A DNA stretch of 64,000 nucleotides from an uncultured Polaribacter sp. (GCF_947501385.1 NZ_CANMVP010000017.1:1-64000), one strand, 5' to 3'. Positions 18,591-26,681 are shown, counted from the first letter of the stretch. Translations and numbers: made by a program. The notes: generated from the sequence alone by a model not told the origin.

Positions 18591-19356
18591 ATGATATAAT
18601 AGGAGTTATAAAAGCATCAATTTTATCAACGCCATTTTTAGCTACATTTTTTATAAAAGCAGAACCAATAATTGCTCCATTCGCATATTTACAAGCAGTA
18701 TGAAAGGTTTGTTTATCAGAAATACCAAAACCAATAATCAATTTGCTTTTTAAATTCATAGCTTTAATTCTATCAAAATAATCAATTTGCTGATTCGAAA
18801 TTTCTCCTTTTGCACCCGTAATTGATGATGATGCCACCACATAAATAAATGCTTTTGTATAGGAATCTATTTTTCTAATTCGTTCTTCTTCTGTATTTGG
18901 TGTAATTAAAAACACGTTTGTCAATCCATACTTATCAAATAATTGCTGGTAATGATTCTCGAATTCTACCATTGGTAAGTCAGGAATTATTAAAGTATCA
19001 ATTCCACAATCTACTACTTTTTGACAGAATTTATCTTCGCCATATTTTAGCATTTGATTCAAATAGCCCATTAAAACCAAAGGGGTTTTATTGGTTGCTT
19101 TTATCGTCATTAATTGATCGAAAATAAGATCTAAATTGATTCCATTTTCTAAAGCTTTCTGGCTACTTTCTTGAATTGTTGGACCATCAGCCAAAGGATC
19201 TGAATACGGCAAACCAACTTCAATAAAATCTACGCCATGTTTTTCTAGTTCTGAAATAACTTTTGTAGTGTCATTCAACTCTGGAAAACCGCAAGTAAAA
19301 TAAATTGATAAAAGATTTTGATCTTTTTTTTGAAATAATTTTTGAATTGAATTCAT
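18589..19356 (-). CDS. trpA: Tryptophan synthase alpha chain
   Basis: A 255-residue TIM-barrel enzyme that cleaves indole-3-glycerol phosphate to indole and glyceraldehyde 3-phosphate; indole is channelled to TrpB. Recognisable motifs are 'IYFTCGFPELNDT', 'DFIEVGLPYSDPLADGPTIQ' with the catalytic Glu and Asp, and 'VASSSITGAKGE', with 'GFGISDKQ' at the phosphate-binding loop. It is the last gene of the trp operon. A 94-bp gap containing an inverted-repeat element separates it from trpB. Confidence 0.96.
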   Translation of the reverse strand: MNSIQKLFQKKDQNLLSIYFTCGFPELNDTTKVISELEKHGVDFIEVGLPYSDPLADGPTIQESSQKALENGINLDLIFDQLMTIKATNKTPLVLMGYLNQMLKYGEDKFCQKVVDCGIDTLIIPDLPMVEFENHYQQLFDKYGLTNVFLITPNTEEERIRKIDSYTKAFIYVVASSSITGAKGEISNQQIDYFDRIKAMNLKSKLIIGFGISDKQTFHTACKYANGAIIGSAFIKNVAKNGVDKIDAFITPIIS

Positions 19357-19367
19357 AGTCTTAATAA

Positions 19368-19438
19368 TGTCTGTTCGAGCGCAGTCGAGAACTATTCGTA
19401 CAAATTGTCATAACCTTTCGACTGCGCTCAAGGTGACA
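19368..19438. repeat. Inverted-repeat element between trpB and trpA
   Basis: The left arm TGTCTGTTCGAGCGCAGTCGA (19368-19388) and a right arm, whose reverse complement reads TGTCACCTTGAGCGCAGTCGA, face each other across about 25 bp. The core GAGCGCAGTCGA recurs at 22773, 26525 and 51706. Transcribed, it forms a long hairpin between two translated genes. Confidence 0.8.
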
Positions 19439-19450
19439 ATTCTTTAAAAT

Positions 19451-20635
19451 TTATTCCTCTAAATATTTACTATAAATATCCAAATCTTTATCTCCTCTAC
19501 CCGATAAATTTATGACTACAACTTGGTCTTTTTTCAAATCCATTTTTGGCAAAACAGCCAAAGCATGCGCCGTTTCTAAAGCAGGAATAATTCCTTCTAT
19601 CTTAGTCAACTCATAAGCCGCAGCCAATGCTTCTTTATCTGTCGCATTCATAAATTTAGCTCTGCCACTTTCATATAAAAAAGCGTGTAACGGACCAACT
19701 CCAGGATAATCTAATCCAGCAGAAATAGAATATGGCTCTTCAATTTGCCCGTATTCATCTTGCATTAGAATGGTTTTACTTCCATGAATAATTCCAACTT
19801 CTCCTAATTGAGAAGTTGCCGCACTCTCACCAGAATTTACACCTAAACCAGCAGCTTCCACAGCAATTAACTCTACCTCTTCATCATCCATATAATGATA
19901 AAAAGCACCCGCAGCATTAGAACCTCCACCAACACAAGCAATAATAGTGTCTGGGTTTTCTTTACCTGTTTTTTCTTTTAATTGCCATTTCATTTCTTCA
20001 GAAATAACTGCTTGCAAACGTGCCACCATATCTGGATGTGGATGTGGCCCCACAACCGAACCAATTAAATAAAATGTATCTGGATGCTGAATCCAATATC
20101 TGATTGCTTCATTTGTTGCATCTTTTAGTGTTTTACTTCCGCTTGTTGCAGGAACCACTTTTGCGCCTAACATTTTCATTCTTGCAACGTTTGGCGCTTG
20201 ACGAACAATATCTTTTTCACCCATAAAGACAGTACATTCCAGTCCCATTAGCGCACAAACGGTAGCTGTTGCAACTCCGTGTTGCCCTGCTCCTGTTTCT
20301 GCAATGATCTTCGTTTTGCCCAATTTTTGAGCAATTAAAATCTGACCAACCGTATTATTTACTTTGTGTGCACCAGTATGATTTAAATCTTCACGTTTTA
20401 AGTAAATATGCGCTCCGTATTTTTCTGACAATCTTTTTGCTAAATACAAAGGTGTTGGACGACCTACATAATCTTTTAACAAAGACTTATATTCCGTCTG
20501 AAATTCCTCAGATTCAATAATTTGAATATAATTATCTTCTAATTCCTTCACATTTGGATATAGCAATTCTGGGATAAATGCACCTCCATATTGTCCAAAA
20601 TATCCATTTTCATCGGGTTGAAACTTACTTTTCAT
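19451..20635 (-). CDS. trpB: Tryptophan synthase beta chain
   Basis: A 394-residue PLP enzyme condensing indole with serine. The PLP lysine lies in '[13 protein letters not shown]'. '[10 protein letters not shown]' and the phosphate-binding '[12 protein letters not shown]' are intact. The start is placed at '[18 protein letters not shown]', the normal family N-terminus. An ATG eight codons upstream lies inside the palindrome shared with the end of trpF and would add residues derived from the repeat. The C-terminal '[12 protein letters not shown]' is intact. Confidence 0.96.
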   Translation of the reverse strand: MKSKFQPDENGYFGQYGGAFIPELLYPNVKELEDNYIQIIESEEFQTEYKSLLKDYVGRPTPLYLAKRLSEKYGAHIYLKREDLNHTGAHKVNNTVGQILIAQKLGKTKIIAETGAGQHGVATATVCALMGLECTVFMGEKDIVRQAPNVARMKMLGAKVVPATSGSKTLKDATNEAIRYWIQHPDTFYLIGSVVGPHPHPDMVARLQAVISEEMKWQLKEKTGKENPDTIIACVGGGSNAAGAFYHYMDDEEVELIAVEAAGLGVNSGESAATSQLGEVGIIHGSKTILMQDEYGQIEEPYSISAGLDYPGVGPLHAFLYESGRAKFMNATDKEALAAAYELTKIEGIIPALETAHALAVLPKMDLKKDQVVVINLSGRGDKDLDIYSKYLEE

Positions 20636-20650
20636 ATTTATCAATTTTCC

Positions 20651-20683
20651 AGACCTCACAGGTTTTGAAAACCTGTGAGGTCT
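20651..20683. repeat. Family-A palindrome overlapping the trpF stop
   Basis: AGACCTCACAGGTTTT and its reverse complement are separated by one base. Near-identical copies are at 23061-23092, 40441-40473 and 62862-62894, with a degenerate copy at 150-180. Here the minus-strand reading supplies the last ten residues and the TGA stop of trpF. Confidence 0.9.
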
Positions 20684-21369
20684 TTTTTAAATTTCTTTAA
20701 TTCTTCTATTTTCTTAACTCCTGGTTTACTTTCAAACTGGCTATTTACATCTAAAGCATAACAATATTTAGATTCTTGCCTGCGCAAGAATGACAAAACG
20801 TTCTCCACATCTTTCAAACCAATTCCTCCACTTAAAAAAAATGGTTTCTCAAAAGGGTATTTTTCTAAAACAGACCAATCAAATTTTGTACCATTTCCTC
20901 CTCTTTCTTTTCCTCTGGTATCGAATAAAAAATAATCTACAACGTTTAAATAGGGTTTTAAAATATCAAAATTGAATTCGTCTTTAATTCCGAATACTTT
21001 TATAACTTCTATTTCGTTTTTAGAAATTTTATGTTGATTTTTCTTCTTTTTAATTTGTTTATTCTCTTCACTAAACAAAGCACGTCTTTCTGCTAATTGA
21101 TTTTTTAAATCTGTAACATATTCTACAGATTCGTCTCCGTGTAACTGAATTGCATCCAAACCATATTCTTCAACTAAAGATATTACAATCTCTTTATATT
21201 CATTTACAAAAACACCTGTTTTCTTGATTGATTTTGGCAATTCTGGAATAATACCTTCAAAGTTTCTTTTCGATTTTTCATAGAAAATAAAACCTAAATA
21301 ATCAGGTTGCAACGCTGCAACTTGTTGGATATTTTCCACATATTTCATTCCGCAAACTTTCAACTTCAT
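20656..21369 (-). CDS. trpF: Phosphoribosylanthranilate isomerase, with repeat-derived insertions
   Basis: A 237-residue enzyme that converts N-(5-phosphoribosyl)anthranilate to CdRP; the usual length is about 200-210. The start at 'MKLKVCGMK' gives the catalytic Cys at residue 6 and an ATGA overlap with the preceding glycosylase gene. 'IQLHGDES', 'FLFDTRG' (catalytic Asp) and 'PFFLSGGIG' are intact. Extra material is present. A Lys-rich segment of about 25 residues follows '[10 protein letters not shown]'. 'SFLRRQESK' near residue 200 is a translated copy of a dispersed repeat. The C-terminal 'KDLTGFQNL' and stop come from a palindrome. Function is probably retained. Confidence 0.93.
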   Translation of the reverse strand: MKLKVCGMKYVENIQQVAALQPDYLGFIFYEKSKRNFEGIIPELPKSIKKTGVFVNEYKEIVISLVEEYGLDAIQLHGDESVEYVTDLKNQLAERRALFSEENKQIKKKKNQHKISKNEIEVIKVFGIKDEFNFDILKPYLNVVDYFLFDTRGKERGGNGTKFDWSVLEKYPFEKPFFLSGGIGLKDVENVLSFLRRQESKYCYALDVNSQFESKPGVKKIEELKKFKKDLTGFQNL

Positions 21370-21917
21370 AGGATTGCTGTTTTCCAATTATTTAACTTTT
21401 CTCTAAATGAAAACCTTGCATTTGCAGGACTTGTAGATAAAACGGTTTCATAAACGACTCCTTCGATTTCGCTAAAATATTTAAAATATAATTTCTCCGC
21501 TTTCTTTCCATTGAAAATAATTTGTTTTACTGATGAATACATTTCTATAATTTCATTAATCGGATTCGGAACTTCATTTTTAATATCAGAATCTAAACTC
21601 GTTTTTCTATTGCCAAACTGACAAATATCCCATAATCCAATATGATTTCTTGTTAACATATCAATTCTCTCTGCATAATTTTCGCTAAAAACCTCATCAG
21701 TAAGTTCATAAATAATTTTCCAAAACGAATTTCTATTATTTGCATAATATTGCTGTTTCCTCAAAGATTGTTTGCCAGGCATTGTTCCTATAATAAACAC
21801 TTTAGGATTTTGTGGCAAAATTGGGTCAAAAGATAAAGCCCCTGTTTCCCCAAAGGGAAGCAAACTAGAATCATTTTCTTTATTTTTATTTATTTTTTTC
21901 AAGATATTTATTTTCAC
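21366..21917 (-). CDS. DNA-deoxyinosine (hypoxanthine) glycosylase, UDG superfamily
   Basis: A 183-residue protein. 'KVFIIGTMPGKQSLRKQQYYANNRNSFWKII' (from about residue 38) is the active-site motif of the hypoxanthine-DNA/Mug-like branch of uracil-DNA glycosylases, with 'IGLWDICQFGNRKTSLDSDI' and 'QIIFNGKKAEKLY' downstream. It should excise deaminated bases from DNA. It sits inside the trp operon between trpC and trpF, overlapping trpF by 4 bp, with no metabolic link to Trp. The first 30 residues ('SSLLPFGETGALSF') appear to be translated from a repeat also seen at the trpE start; the native start is uncertain. Confidence 0.82.
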   Translation of the reverse strand: MKINILKKINKNKENDSSLLPFGETGALSFDPILPQNPKVFIIGTMPGKQSLRKQQYYANNRNSFWKIIYELTDEVFSENYAERIDMLTRNHIGLWDICQFGNRKTSLDSDIKNEVPNPINEIIEMYSSVKQIIFNGKKAEKLYFKYFSEIEGVVYETVLSTSPANARFSFREKLNNWKTAIL

Positions 21918-21957
21918 AACAGTAAGAGTCCCTTCCCTTTGGGAAGGTTAGGATGGG

Positions 21958-22746
21958 CTATCGAATCTGACTCATAAATTCTTGACAAGCTTCTCCAGGA
22001 TTTTCTTCTTTCATAAAATTTTCTCCAATTAAAAAACCATGAAACCCAAATTCTTTTAAACCAATAATAATTTTTGGATCAGAAATTCCACTTTCTGAAA
22101 TTTTTAAGCAAGAATCTGGTATTTGATCTGCCAATTTAATAGAATGCTCTAAATCAACTTCAAACGTTTTTAAATTTCTATTATTAATCCCGATAATCTT
22201 ATTATCCAAATCATTAATTTTATCCAAATCTTCTTGGGTATGCACTTCATACAAAACTTCCATTCCTAAATCTGTTGCTAAATTTCCGTAATTTTTTAGT
22301 TCTGTGGATGTCAAACAAGAAGCAATTAATAAAATTACATCTGCACCAATTGCTTTTGCTTCTACAATCTGAAATCCATCTACAATAAAATCTTTTCTTA
22401 AGATTGGTTTTTGCTGATTGATAACTCTTGCTTCCATCAAATCTGCCATCGTTCCTCCAAAAAATGAAGTATCGGTTAAAATTGATTGTGCGGCTACATT
22501 TGCATCTAAATATCCGTTGGTAACTTCTGCAATGGTTGCCTTGTCATTGATAATTCCTTTGGAGGGAGATTGTCTTTTATATTCTGCAATAATTCCTGTG
22601 GAACCCACTTCTAACAAAGATTTTTTTAATGAAAAAGTGGTTCTTCCAAAACTCGGACTTTCCACTAATTTATTTACAGGAACTTCTGCTTTTATCTTGG
22701 CAACTTCCTTCTTTTTAAATGCGATTATTTTATCTAAAATTGTCAT
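21958..22746 (-). CDS. trpC: Indole-3-glycerol phosphate synthase
   Basis: A 262-residue TIM-barrel enzyme closing the indole ring of CdRP. The start is placed at 'MTILDKIIAFKKKEVAKIK', the normal N-terminus. A further 27 upstream codons are open but are translated from the adjacent 105-bp repeat. 'IAEYKRQSPSKG' contains the catalytic Lys, and 'ILRKDFIVD', 'IGINNRNLKTFEVD' and 'SESGISDP' are all intact. The stop lies 40 bp before the glycosylase gene. Confidence 0.96.
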   Translation of the reverse strand: MTILDKIIAFKKKEVAKIKAEVPVNKLVESPSFGRTTFSLKKSLLEVGSTGIIAEYKRQSPSKGIINDKATIAEVTNGYLDANVAAQSILTDTSFFGGTMADLMEARVINQQKPILRKDFIVDGFQIVEAKAIGADVILLIASCLTSTELKNYGNLATDLGMEVLYEVHTQEDLDKINDLDNKIIGINNRNLKTFEVDLEHSIKLADQIPDSCLKISESGISDPKIIIGLKEFGFHGFLIGENFMKEENPGEACQEFMSQIR

Positions 22747-22762
22747 TACTATTTTTAACTTT

Positions 22763-22867
22763 ATGTCTGGTCGAGCGCAGTCGAGACCTAAATTTAACCT
22801 CTCGAAAACTGCGTTTGCTACTTTCAATCAAAATATATTTTGATTTCAGTAATGCTCGAGGAGACAT
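22763..22867. repeat. 105-bp MITE-like element, copy 1
   Basis: The termini ATGTCTGGTCGAGC and GCTCGAGGAGACAT are inverted repeats (12 of 14). Internally there is a stem-loop AAAC-TGC-GTTT and a perfect 20-bp palindrome (22826-22845). A second copy of exactly the same length is at 51696-51800. It carries no ORF of its own. It separates the small membrane ORF from trpC, and its right end supplies part of the stop of the small ORF. Confidence 0.85.
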
Positions 22868-23043
22868 TATTTATTACTATTTATCTTTTTATTTCTATAC
22901 AACAAAAAAAAGTAAACTATAACTCCAACAATTAATCCTACAACTGTATGTTTAATAATACTTTTTGTTTGAATTCCTACAGCCGCTCCCATCATAAGAA
23001 AGGCTGGAATAATTAGAATTATATTATTTTTCTTTTTTGTCAT
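22867..23043 (-). CDS. Small hydrophobic protein within the trp operon
   Basis: A 58-residue ORF starting 'MTKKKNNIILIIPAFLMMGA'. It has two hydrophobic segments (about 7-22 and 33-49) separated by 'GIQTKSIIKHT', and a basic tail (YRNKKINSNK). It looks like a real inner-membrane miniprotein: positive residues flank the helices and the codon use is normal. It lies between trpD and trpC in the direction of the operon. I do not recognise the family. Its TAA stop shares its last base with the terminus of the 105-bp repeat. Confidence 0.6.
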   Translation of the reverse strand: MTKKKNNIILIIPAFLMMGAAVGIQTKSIIKHTVVGLIVGVIVYFFLLYRNKKINSNK

Positions 23044-23060
23044 TTTATTTTTGACTTACC

Positions 23061-23092
23061 AGACCTCACAGGTTTTAAAACCTGTGAGGTCT
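23061..23092. repeat. Family-A palindrome upstream of the small trp-operon ORF
   Basis: AGACCTCACAGGTTTT followed directly by its reverse complement: a perfect 32-bp palindrome in the gap between trpD and the small ORF. Confidence 0.9.
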
Positions 23093-23099
23093 CTAATTT

Positions 23100-24089
23100 C
23101 TATAAACTTACTAATTTCTCTAATGTTTGTTTTGCTTTCAATCCAAATAATGAACTTTTTGCTTCCTCAAAAGCAGTTTCAAAACTTTTTGTTTCATCAA
23201 CAATTGTTAAAGCAAAAGCAGCATTTGTTAACACCACACTGTTTTGTGCATCTGTTCCTTTTCCATCTAAAATAGATTGAAATATTTTTGCTGCATCTGC
23301 GACAGAGTTTCCTCCAAATATTTCTGATTGCTGAATTCTTTTCTGTCCTAAATCTTCTGGATTTATAATTTGTTCTCCGTTTTTAGTGAATAATTTAAAT
23401 CCGCTTGTTAAAGAAATTTCATCATAACCATCTAACGCATGAATAATTCCGTAATTGATATTTTCTTCTTGTAAAATATAATTATACAAACGTGCAATTT
23501 CTAAATTAAAAGTTCCTAGTAGGTGATTTTTTGGTGAACTCGGGTTTACCAAAGGACCTAACATATTAAAAAACGTTTTTAATGCCAATGCTTTTCTTGT
23601 AGGACTCACAGCTTTCATTGCTGGATGAAATTTAGGAGCGTGTAAAAAACAGATATTTGCTTTTTCTAAATGTTCTTTCAAAACGTTTTCATCATTGGCA
23701 AATTGATATCCAAAACTCTCTAACATATCTGATGAACCAGATTGCGAAGACACCGAATAATTCCCGTGTTTTGCAACTTTCTGACCTGTTCCTGCCACAA
23801 TAAATGAAGTTAAGGTTGAGATGTTGAATGTATCTTTTCCATCACCACCAGTTCCCACAATATCGATCGTGTTATAATCAGAAAAATCTACTTTTATAGC
23901 CAATTCTTTTAATGCGTTTCTAAAACCAGAAAGCTCATCTACCGTAATTGGACGCATCATAAAAACTGTCATAAAAGATGCTAAATGTGCATCATTATAT
24001 TTCTCTGAAGCCATATCGATTAAGATCTGTTTTGCTTCTGATTTTGATAGTCTTTCGTGATTATATAGTCTGTTTAAAATTTGTTTCAT
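23100..24089 (-). CDS. trpD: Anthranilate phosphoribosyltransferase
   Basis: A 329-residue enzyme transferring phosphoribose from PRPP to anthranilate. 'DIVGTGGDGKDTFNISTLTSFIVAGTGQKVAKHGN' is the PRPP-binding region. 'SSQSGSSDMLESFGY' and 'FLHAPKFHPAMKAVSPTRKAL' form the anthranilate tunnel. 'FNMLGPLVNPSSPKNHLLG' is typical. The start codon abuts a short palindrome (24090-24110). The gene is co-directional with trpG, with a repeat cluster between. Confidence 0.96.
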   Translation of the reverse strand: MKQILNRLYNHERLSKSEAKQILIDMASEKYNDAHLASFMTVFMMRPITVDELSGFRNALKELAIKVDFSDYNTIDIVGTGGDGKDTFNISTLTSFIVAGTGQKVAKHGNYSVSSQSGSSDMLESFGYQFANDENVLKEHLEKANICFLHAPKFHPAMKAVSPTRKALALKTFFNMLGPLVNPSSPKNHLLGTFNLEIARLYNYILQEENINYGIIHALDGYDEISLTSGFKLFTKNGEQIINPEDLGQKRIQQSEIFGGNSVADAAKIFQSILDGKGTDAQNSVVLTNAAFALTIVDETKSFETAFEEAKSSLFGLKAKQTLEKLVSL

Positions 24090-24110
24090 GTATGCTGAAT
24101 TTATTTCAGT
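24090..24110. repeat. Family-D palindrome upstream of trpD
   Basis: ATGCTGAATTTATTTCAGTAT, an imperfect 21-bp palindrome. Sister copies are at 5089-5109 (upstream of ssrA) and 32515-32535 (upstream of gatC). Confidence 0.75.
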
Positions 24111-24121
24111 ATCCTTTTTTC

Positions 24122-24214
24122 TCCTGCAAGGTCTTTTTTTGACCTTGTAGGTATAATTTAAAATACCTACAAGGTTTTGAAAACCTTGCAGGATGTTTTG
24201 GAAACCTTGCAGGA
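24122..24214. repeat. Cluster of family-B palindromes at the trpG/trpD junction
   Basis: One CCTGCAAGGTC / GACCTTGTAGG hairpin, one CCTACAAGGTTTT / AAAACCTTGCAGG hairpin and a half copy follow each other. More copies are at 24792-24870 and 25011-25037. On the minus strand the right part encodes the C-terminal residues of trpG. Confidence 0.85.
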
Positions 24215-24778
24215 GTTGATAAAATTCCTCACCAATTGCTCACCAACATCTGTTAAAATAGATTCTGGATGAAATTGAACCGCAGAAATTGGAAACATTT
24301 TATGCTCAATGGCTTGAATTAAGCCATCTTCATCTCTTGCAGTTACTTGTATTTCTTCTGGAAAACCTTCATCTGTTGCTGCCCAAGAATGATATCTTGC
24401 CGCTAAAAATGTTTCTGGAACATCCTTAAAAATAATTGCATTTTTATCTGTTACCCTCATTTCTGTGGCAACTCCGTGAAAAACATCTTCTAAATTGATG
24501 ATTTTTCCGCCGAAAACTTCTGTAATGGCTTGCAAACCTAAACACACTCCGAATATTGGTTTGATGCCTGCATAGGTTTTTATGACTTCTTTTAAAATGC
24601 CTGCTTCTTCTGGAATTCCTGGTCCTGGAGACAACATAATCATATCGTAGTTTCCAACATCTGCAATACTGATTTCATCGTTTCTAAAAACTGCAGGCAA
24701 ATTTCCTGTAATTTTCTCTACCATGTGCACCAGATTGTAGGTAAACGAATCGTAATTGTCTAAAATTAATATTTTCAT
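24167..24778 (-). CDS. trpG: Anthranilate synthase glutamine amidotransferase component
   Basis: A 203-residue class I amidotransferase supplying ammonia to TrpE. The start is placed at 'MKILILDNYDSFTYNLVH'; seven upstream codons are open but come from a repeat. 'GVCLGLQAI' contains the nucleophilic Cys, and 'AVQFHPESI' the His-x-Glu of the triad. The last roughly 14 residues ('CKVSKTSCKVFKTL') and the stop are translated from two family-B repeat units, beyond the normal end of the domain at 'VRNFINS'. Confidence 0.95.
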   Translation of the reverse strand: MKILILDNYDSFTYNLVHMVEKITGNLPAVFRNDEISIADVGNYDMIMLSPGPGIPEEAGILKEVIKTYAGIKPIFGVCLGLQAITEVFGGKIINLEDVFHGVATEMRVTDKNAIIFKDVPETFLAARYHSWAATDEGFPEEIQVTARDEDGLIQAIEHKMFPISAVQFHPESILTDVGEQLVRNFINSCKVSKTSCKVFKTL

Positions 24779-25042
24779 ATTTATTTGTTTCTCCTGCAAG
24801 GTCTCAAAGACCTTGTAGGTATTTTTGTTTTTATCATTTAGACCTACAAGGTTTTGAAAACCTTGCAGGATGTATGTAAACTAGCAATCTGCGTTAGGGA
24901 TTGAATGGTCTGTTTGAGCTCTTTTTTGTTTTTCTCAAAAAAAGCGAGTAATGAAAGCCCGTTAAAACGCCCAAATTAAAATTATTCTATTTTCCTTTTT
25001 TTAGTATATACCTACAAGGTTTTTGAAACCTTGCAGGATATC
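24779..25042. repeat. Repeat-filled gap between trpE and trpG
   Basis: 264 bp without a gene. It holds two family-B hairpins (24792-24870), a structured element (about 24885-24975; core TGTTTGAGCTCTTTTTT at 24911 and AAAAAAAGCGAG, also found at 53371-53420), and another family-B hairpin (25011-25037). The element is bounded by GCGTTAGGG and CCCGTTAAAACGC, which can pair. Transcription of the trp operon must cross all of it. Confidence 0.8.
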
Positions 25043-26485
25043 TTAAATATCTTCCGCTAAAATCAACGCTTTTTTTAACGCTGCTAATTTATTATTTACT
25101 TCTTGTAATTCTTTTTTTTCATCGGAATGAATTACGATTCCTGCACCTGCCTGCGAATATAAAACGTTGTTTTTACTCACAAAAGAACGAATGGCAATCG
25201 CCAAATTCACGGAACCATCTAAACCGATAATGCCCACTGCGCCACCGTAAAATCCGCGGGTTTGATTCTCATATTTGTCAATTAATTCCATGGCTTTGTA
25301 CTTTGGTGCGCCACTTAAGGTTCCTGCAGGAAACGTATCGCCCACAATTTCAATCGGATTTCCTTTAATTTTTCCTCTTACTGTAGAAACCAAATGAATT
25401 ACGTGGCTAAAATATTGCACTTCTTTAAAAACTTCAACAGTAACATTATCTGCATGTTTGCTTAAATCGTTTCTCGCCAAATCTACCAACATTACGTGTT
25501 CTGCAGTTTCCTTTTTATCTTCGGATAATTTTTTACCGAGAACTCGATCCTGCACAATATCTCCAGTTCTTCTAAAAGTTCCTGCAATTGGATTAATGGT
25601 TGCTTTTCCTGCGGAAATCTTAATTTGCGCTTCTGGCGAAGAACCCATTAATTTAAACGAACCGTAATCGAAATAAAATAAATAGGGCGACGGATTTATA
25701 GAACGTAGAGCTCTATATACATTGAATTCATCTCCTTTAAATTTTTGCTGAAATTGGCGAGACAACACCAATTGAAAAACATCGCCACGCTTACAATGCG
25801 ACTTTGCTTTTCTTACATATTCCATAAACTCTTCTCCAGTTGTATTGGAAGTTTCTTCGCCTACAATTTCGAACTTTTGTGTATTAAATGCTTGTGCATC
25901 AATTATAGTTTGAACTTCTTTGATACGAGTTTCCGTGCCTTCTTCGATATTCTCTATTAATGTAATTTCGTTATTAAAATGATTGATAGCAATGATAAAT
26001 CGGTAAAAACTATACTGCATTTCTGGAATTGCAGAAGGTGTTTTTTTATTTTTAAATTGAATATTCTCAAAATATTGAACAGAATCAAAAGTTGTGTAAC
26101 CGTATAAACCATTGTATGACTTTAATTCGGCAGGACAATCTAAAGCTATTGAATTGGTGAATTTATCGAATAATTGATAGAAATTTTTATTAATGGGTTG
26201 TTCCTCAATTCGAGTCCCTTTATAAGTAATAGAAAATTTGTAATTATCTACTTTCATGGTAACAATGGGTTCAATTGCGATAAAAGAGAAGCTTCCTTCT
26301 TTTCTATGATAATCTGAACTTTCTAACAAAAGTGTGTTTGCAAATGCATCTCTAAAACGCAAGTACAAACCTACAGGTGTTACCGTGTCTGCAATTTTTG
26401 TTTTATGGATTGTTTTGAATCCCCTTTTACTTTCCCCAAAGGGGAAAAACTCTTGTGGCTCTGCTGAATGTTTATTTTTACTCAT
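25043..26485 (-). CDS. trpE: Anthranilate synthase component I
   Basis: A 480-residue chorismate-utilising enzyme. 'LLESSDYHRKEGSFSFIAIEP' is the Trp-feedback region. The C-terminal domain has 'KRGDVFQLVLSRQF', 'SPYLFYFDYGSFKLMGSSPEA', 'TINPIAGTFRRTGD', 'LVDLARNDLSKH' and 'FPAGTLSGAPK'. It condenses chorismate and ammonia (from TrpG) to anthranilate. The first 20 or so residues ('EPQEFFPFGESKRGFK') do not look like family sequence and match a dispersed repeat, so the original start may have been near 'KTIHKTKIADT'. It is the first structural gene of the trp operon. Confidence 0.95.
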   Translation of the reverse strand: MSKNKHSAEPQEFFPFGESKRGFKTIHKTKIADTVTPVGLYLRFRDAFANTLLLESSDYHRKEGSFSFIAIEPIVTMKVDNYKFSITYKGTRIEEQPINKNFYQLFDKFTNSIALDCPAELKSYNGLYGYTTFDSVQYFENIQFKNKKTPSAIPEMQYSFYRFIIAINHFNNEITLIENIEEGTETRIKEVQTIIDAQAFNTQKFEIVGEETSNTTGEEFMEYVRKAKSHCKRGDVFQLVLSRQFQQKFKGDEFNVYRALRSINPSPYLFYFDYGSFKLMGSSPEAQIKISAGKATINPIAGTFRRTGDIVQDRVLGKKLSEDKKETAEHVMLVDLARNDLSKHADNVTVEVFKEVQYFSHVIHLVSTVRGKIKGNPIEIVGDTFPAGTLSGAPKYKAMELIDKYENQTRGFYGGAVGIIGLDGSVNLAIAIRSFVSKNNVLYSQAGAGIVIHSDEKKELQEVNNKLAALKKALILAEDI

Positions 26486-26510
26486 AATTCTGTTTCTATT
26501 CTAATTTCTT

Positions 26511-26557
26511 CCTGGAGCTTGTGTTGAGCGCAGTCGAAACAGGAAGGTTAGGATGGG
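26511..26557. repeat. Repeat in the trpE leader
   Basis: CCTG...CAGG encloses GAGCGCAGTCGAAA, followed by GGAAGGTTAGGATGGG. The last 16 bp recur at 21941-21956 just before the glycosylase gene. It lies between the attenuator terminator and the trpE start. Confidence 0.7.
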
Positions 26558-26563
26558 AAAAGC

Positions 26564-26593
26564 AAAAAGGCTTATCGTGAGATAAGCCTTTTT
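26564..26593 (-). terminator. trp attenuator terminator hairpin
   Basis: On the minus strand a 13-bp stem (AAAAAGGCTTATC with GATAAGCCTTTTT) has the 4-nt loop TCAC and ends in a T-rich tail. It lies 79 bp upstream of trpE and downstream of the leader peptide, so it would stop transcription before the operon unless disrupted. Confidence 0.9.
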
Positions 26594-26623
26594 TTATATT
26601 TATAATATAGGTTTAGTTCTCAC
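26564..26623 (-). promoter_or_regulatory. trp attenuator: alternative antiterminator and terminator
   Basis: GTGAGA (minus strand, 26623-26618), three bases after the leader stop, can pair with TCTCAC in the upstream arm and loop of the terminator (26582-26577). The pairing extends to TAAaCC with GGcTTA. This would block the terminator. A ribosome finishing the leader would cover GTGAGA and allow termination. A ribosome stalled at the Trp codons would leave it free. This is the classic ribosome-mediated attenuation layout; the pairing is seen, the regulation is inferred. Confidence 0.8.
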
Positions 26624-26626
26624 TTA

Positions 26627-26674
26627 TTAATTAAGAGAGTTCCACCACCAAGTATTTTTTGTGTTTAATTTCAT
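26627..26674 (-). CDS. trpL: trp leader peptide
   Basis: A 15-codon ORF reading MKLNTKNTWWWNSLN and ending TAA TAA. Three consecutive TGG codons (26650-26642) lie in a genome segment where Trp is rare. It begins 8 nt after the -7 promoter box, so the mRNA start is within a few bases of the ATG and translation may be close to leaderless. Its position before an antiterminator/terminator pair and a full trp operon supports a role as a Trp-tRNA sensor. Confidence 0.88.
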   Translation of the reverse strand: MKLNTKNTWWWNSLN

Positions 26675-26681
26675 TGTTCAA

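Noticed and set aside
22747..22827. 27-codon extension of TrpC
   Set aside because: Translated from the 105-bp repeat; the conserved N-terminus starts at 22746.
23051..23275. Plus-strand 74-residue ORF inside trpD
   Set aside because: Antisense shadow of a conserved enzyme gene, starting in a palindrome.
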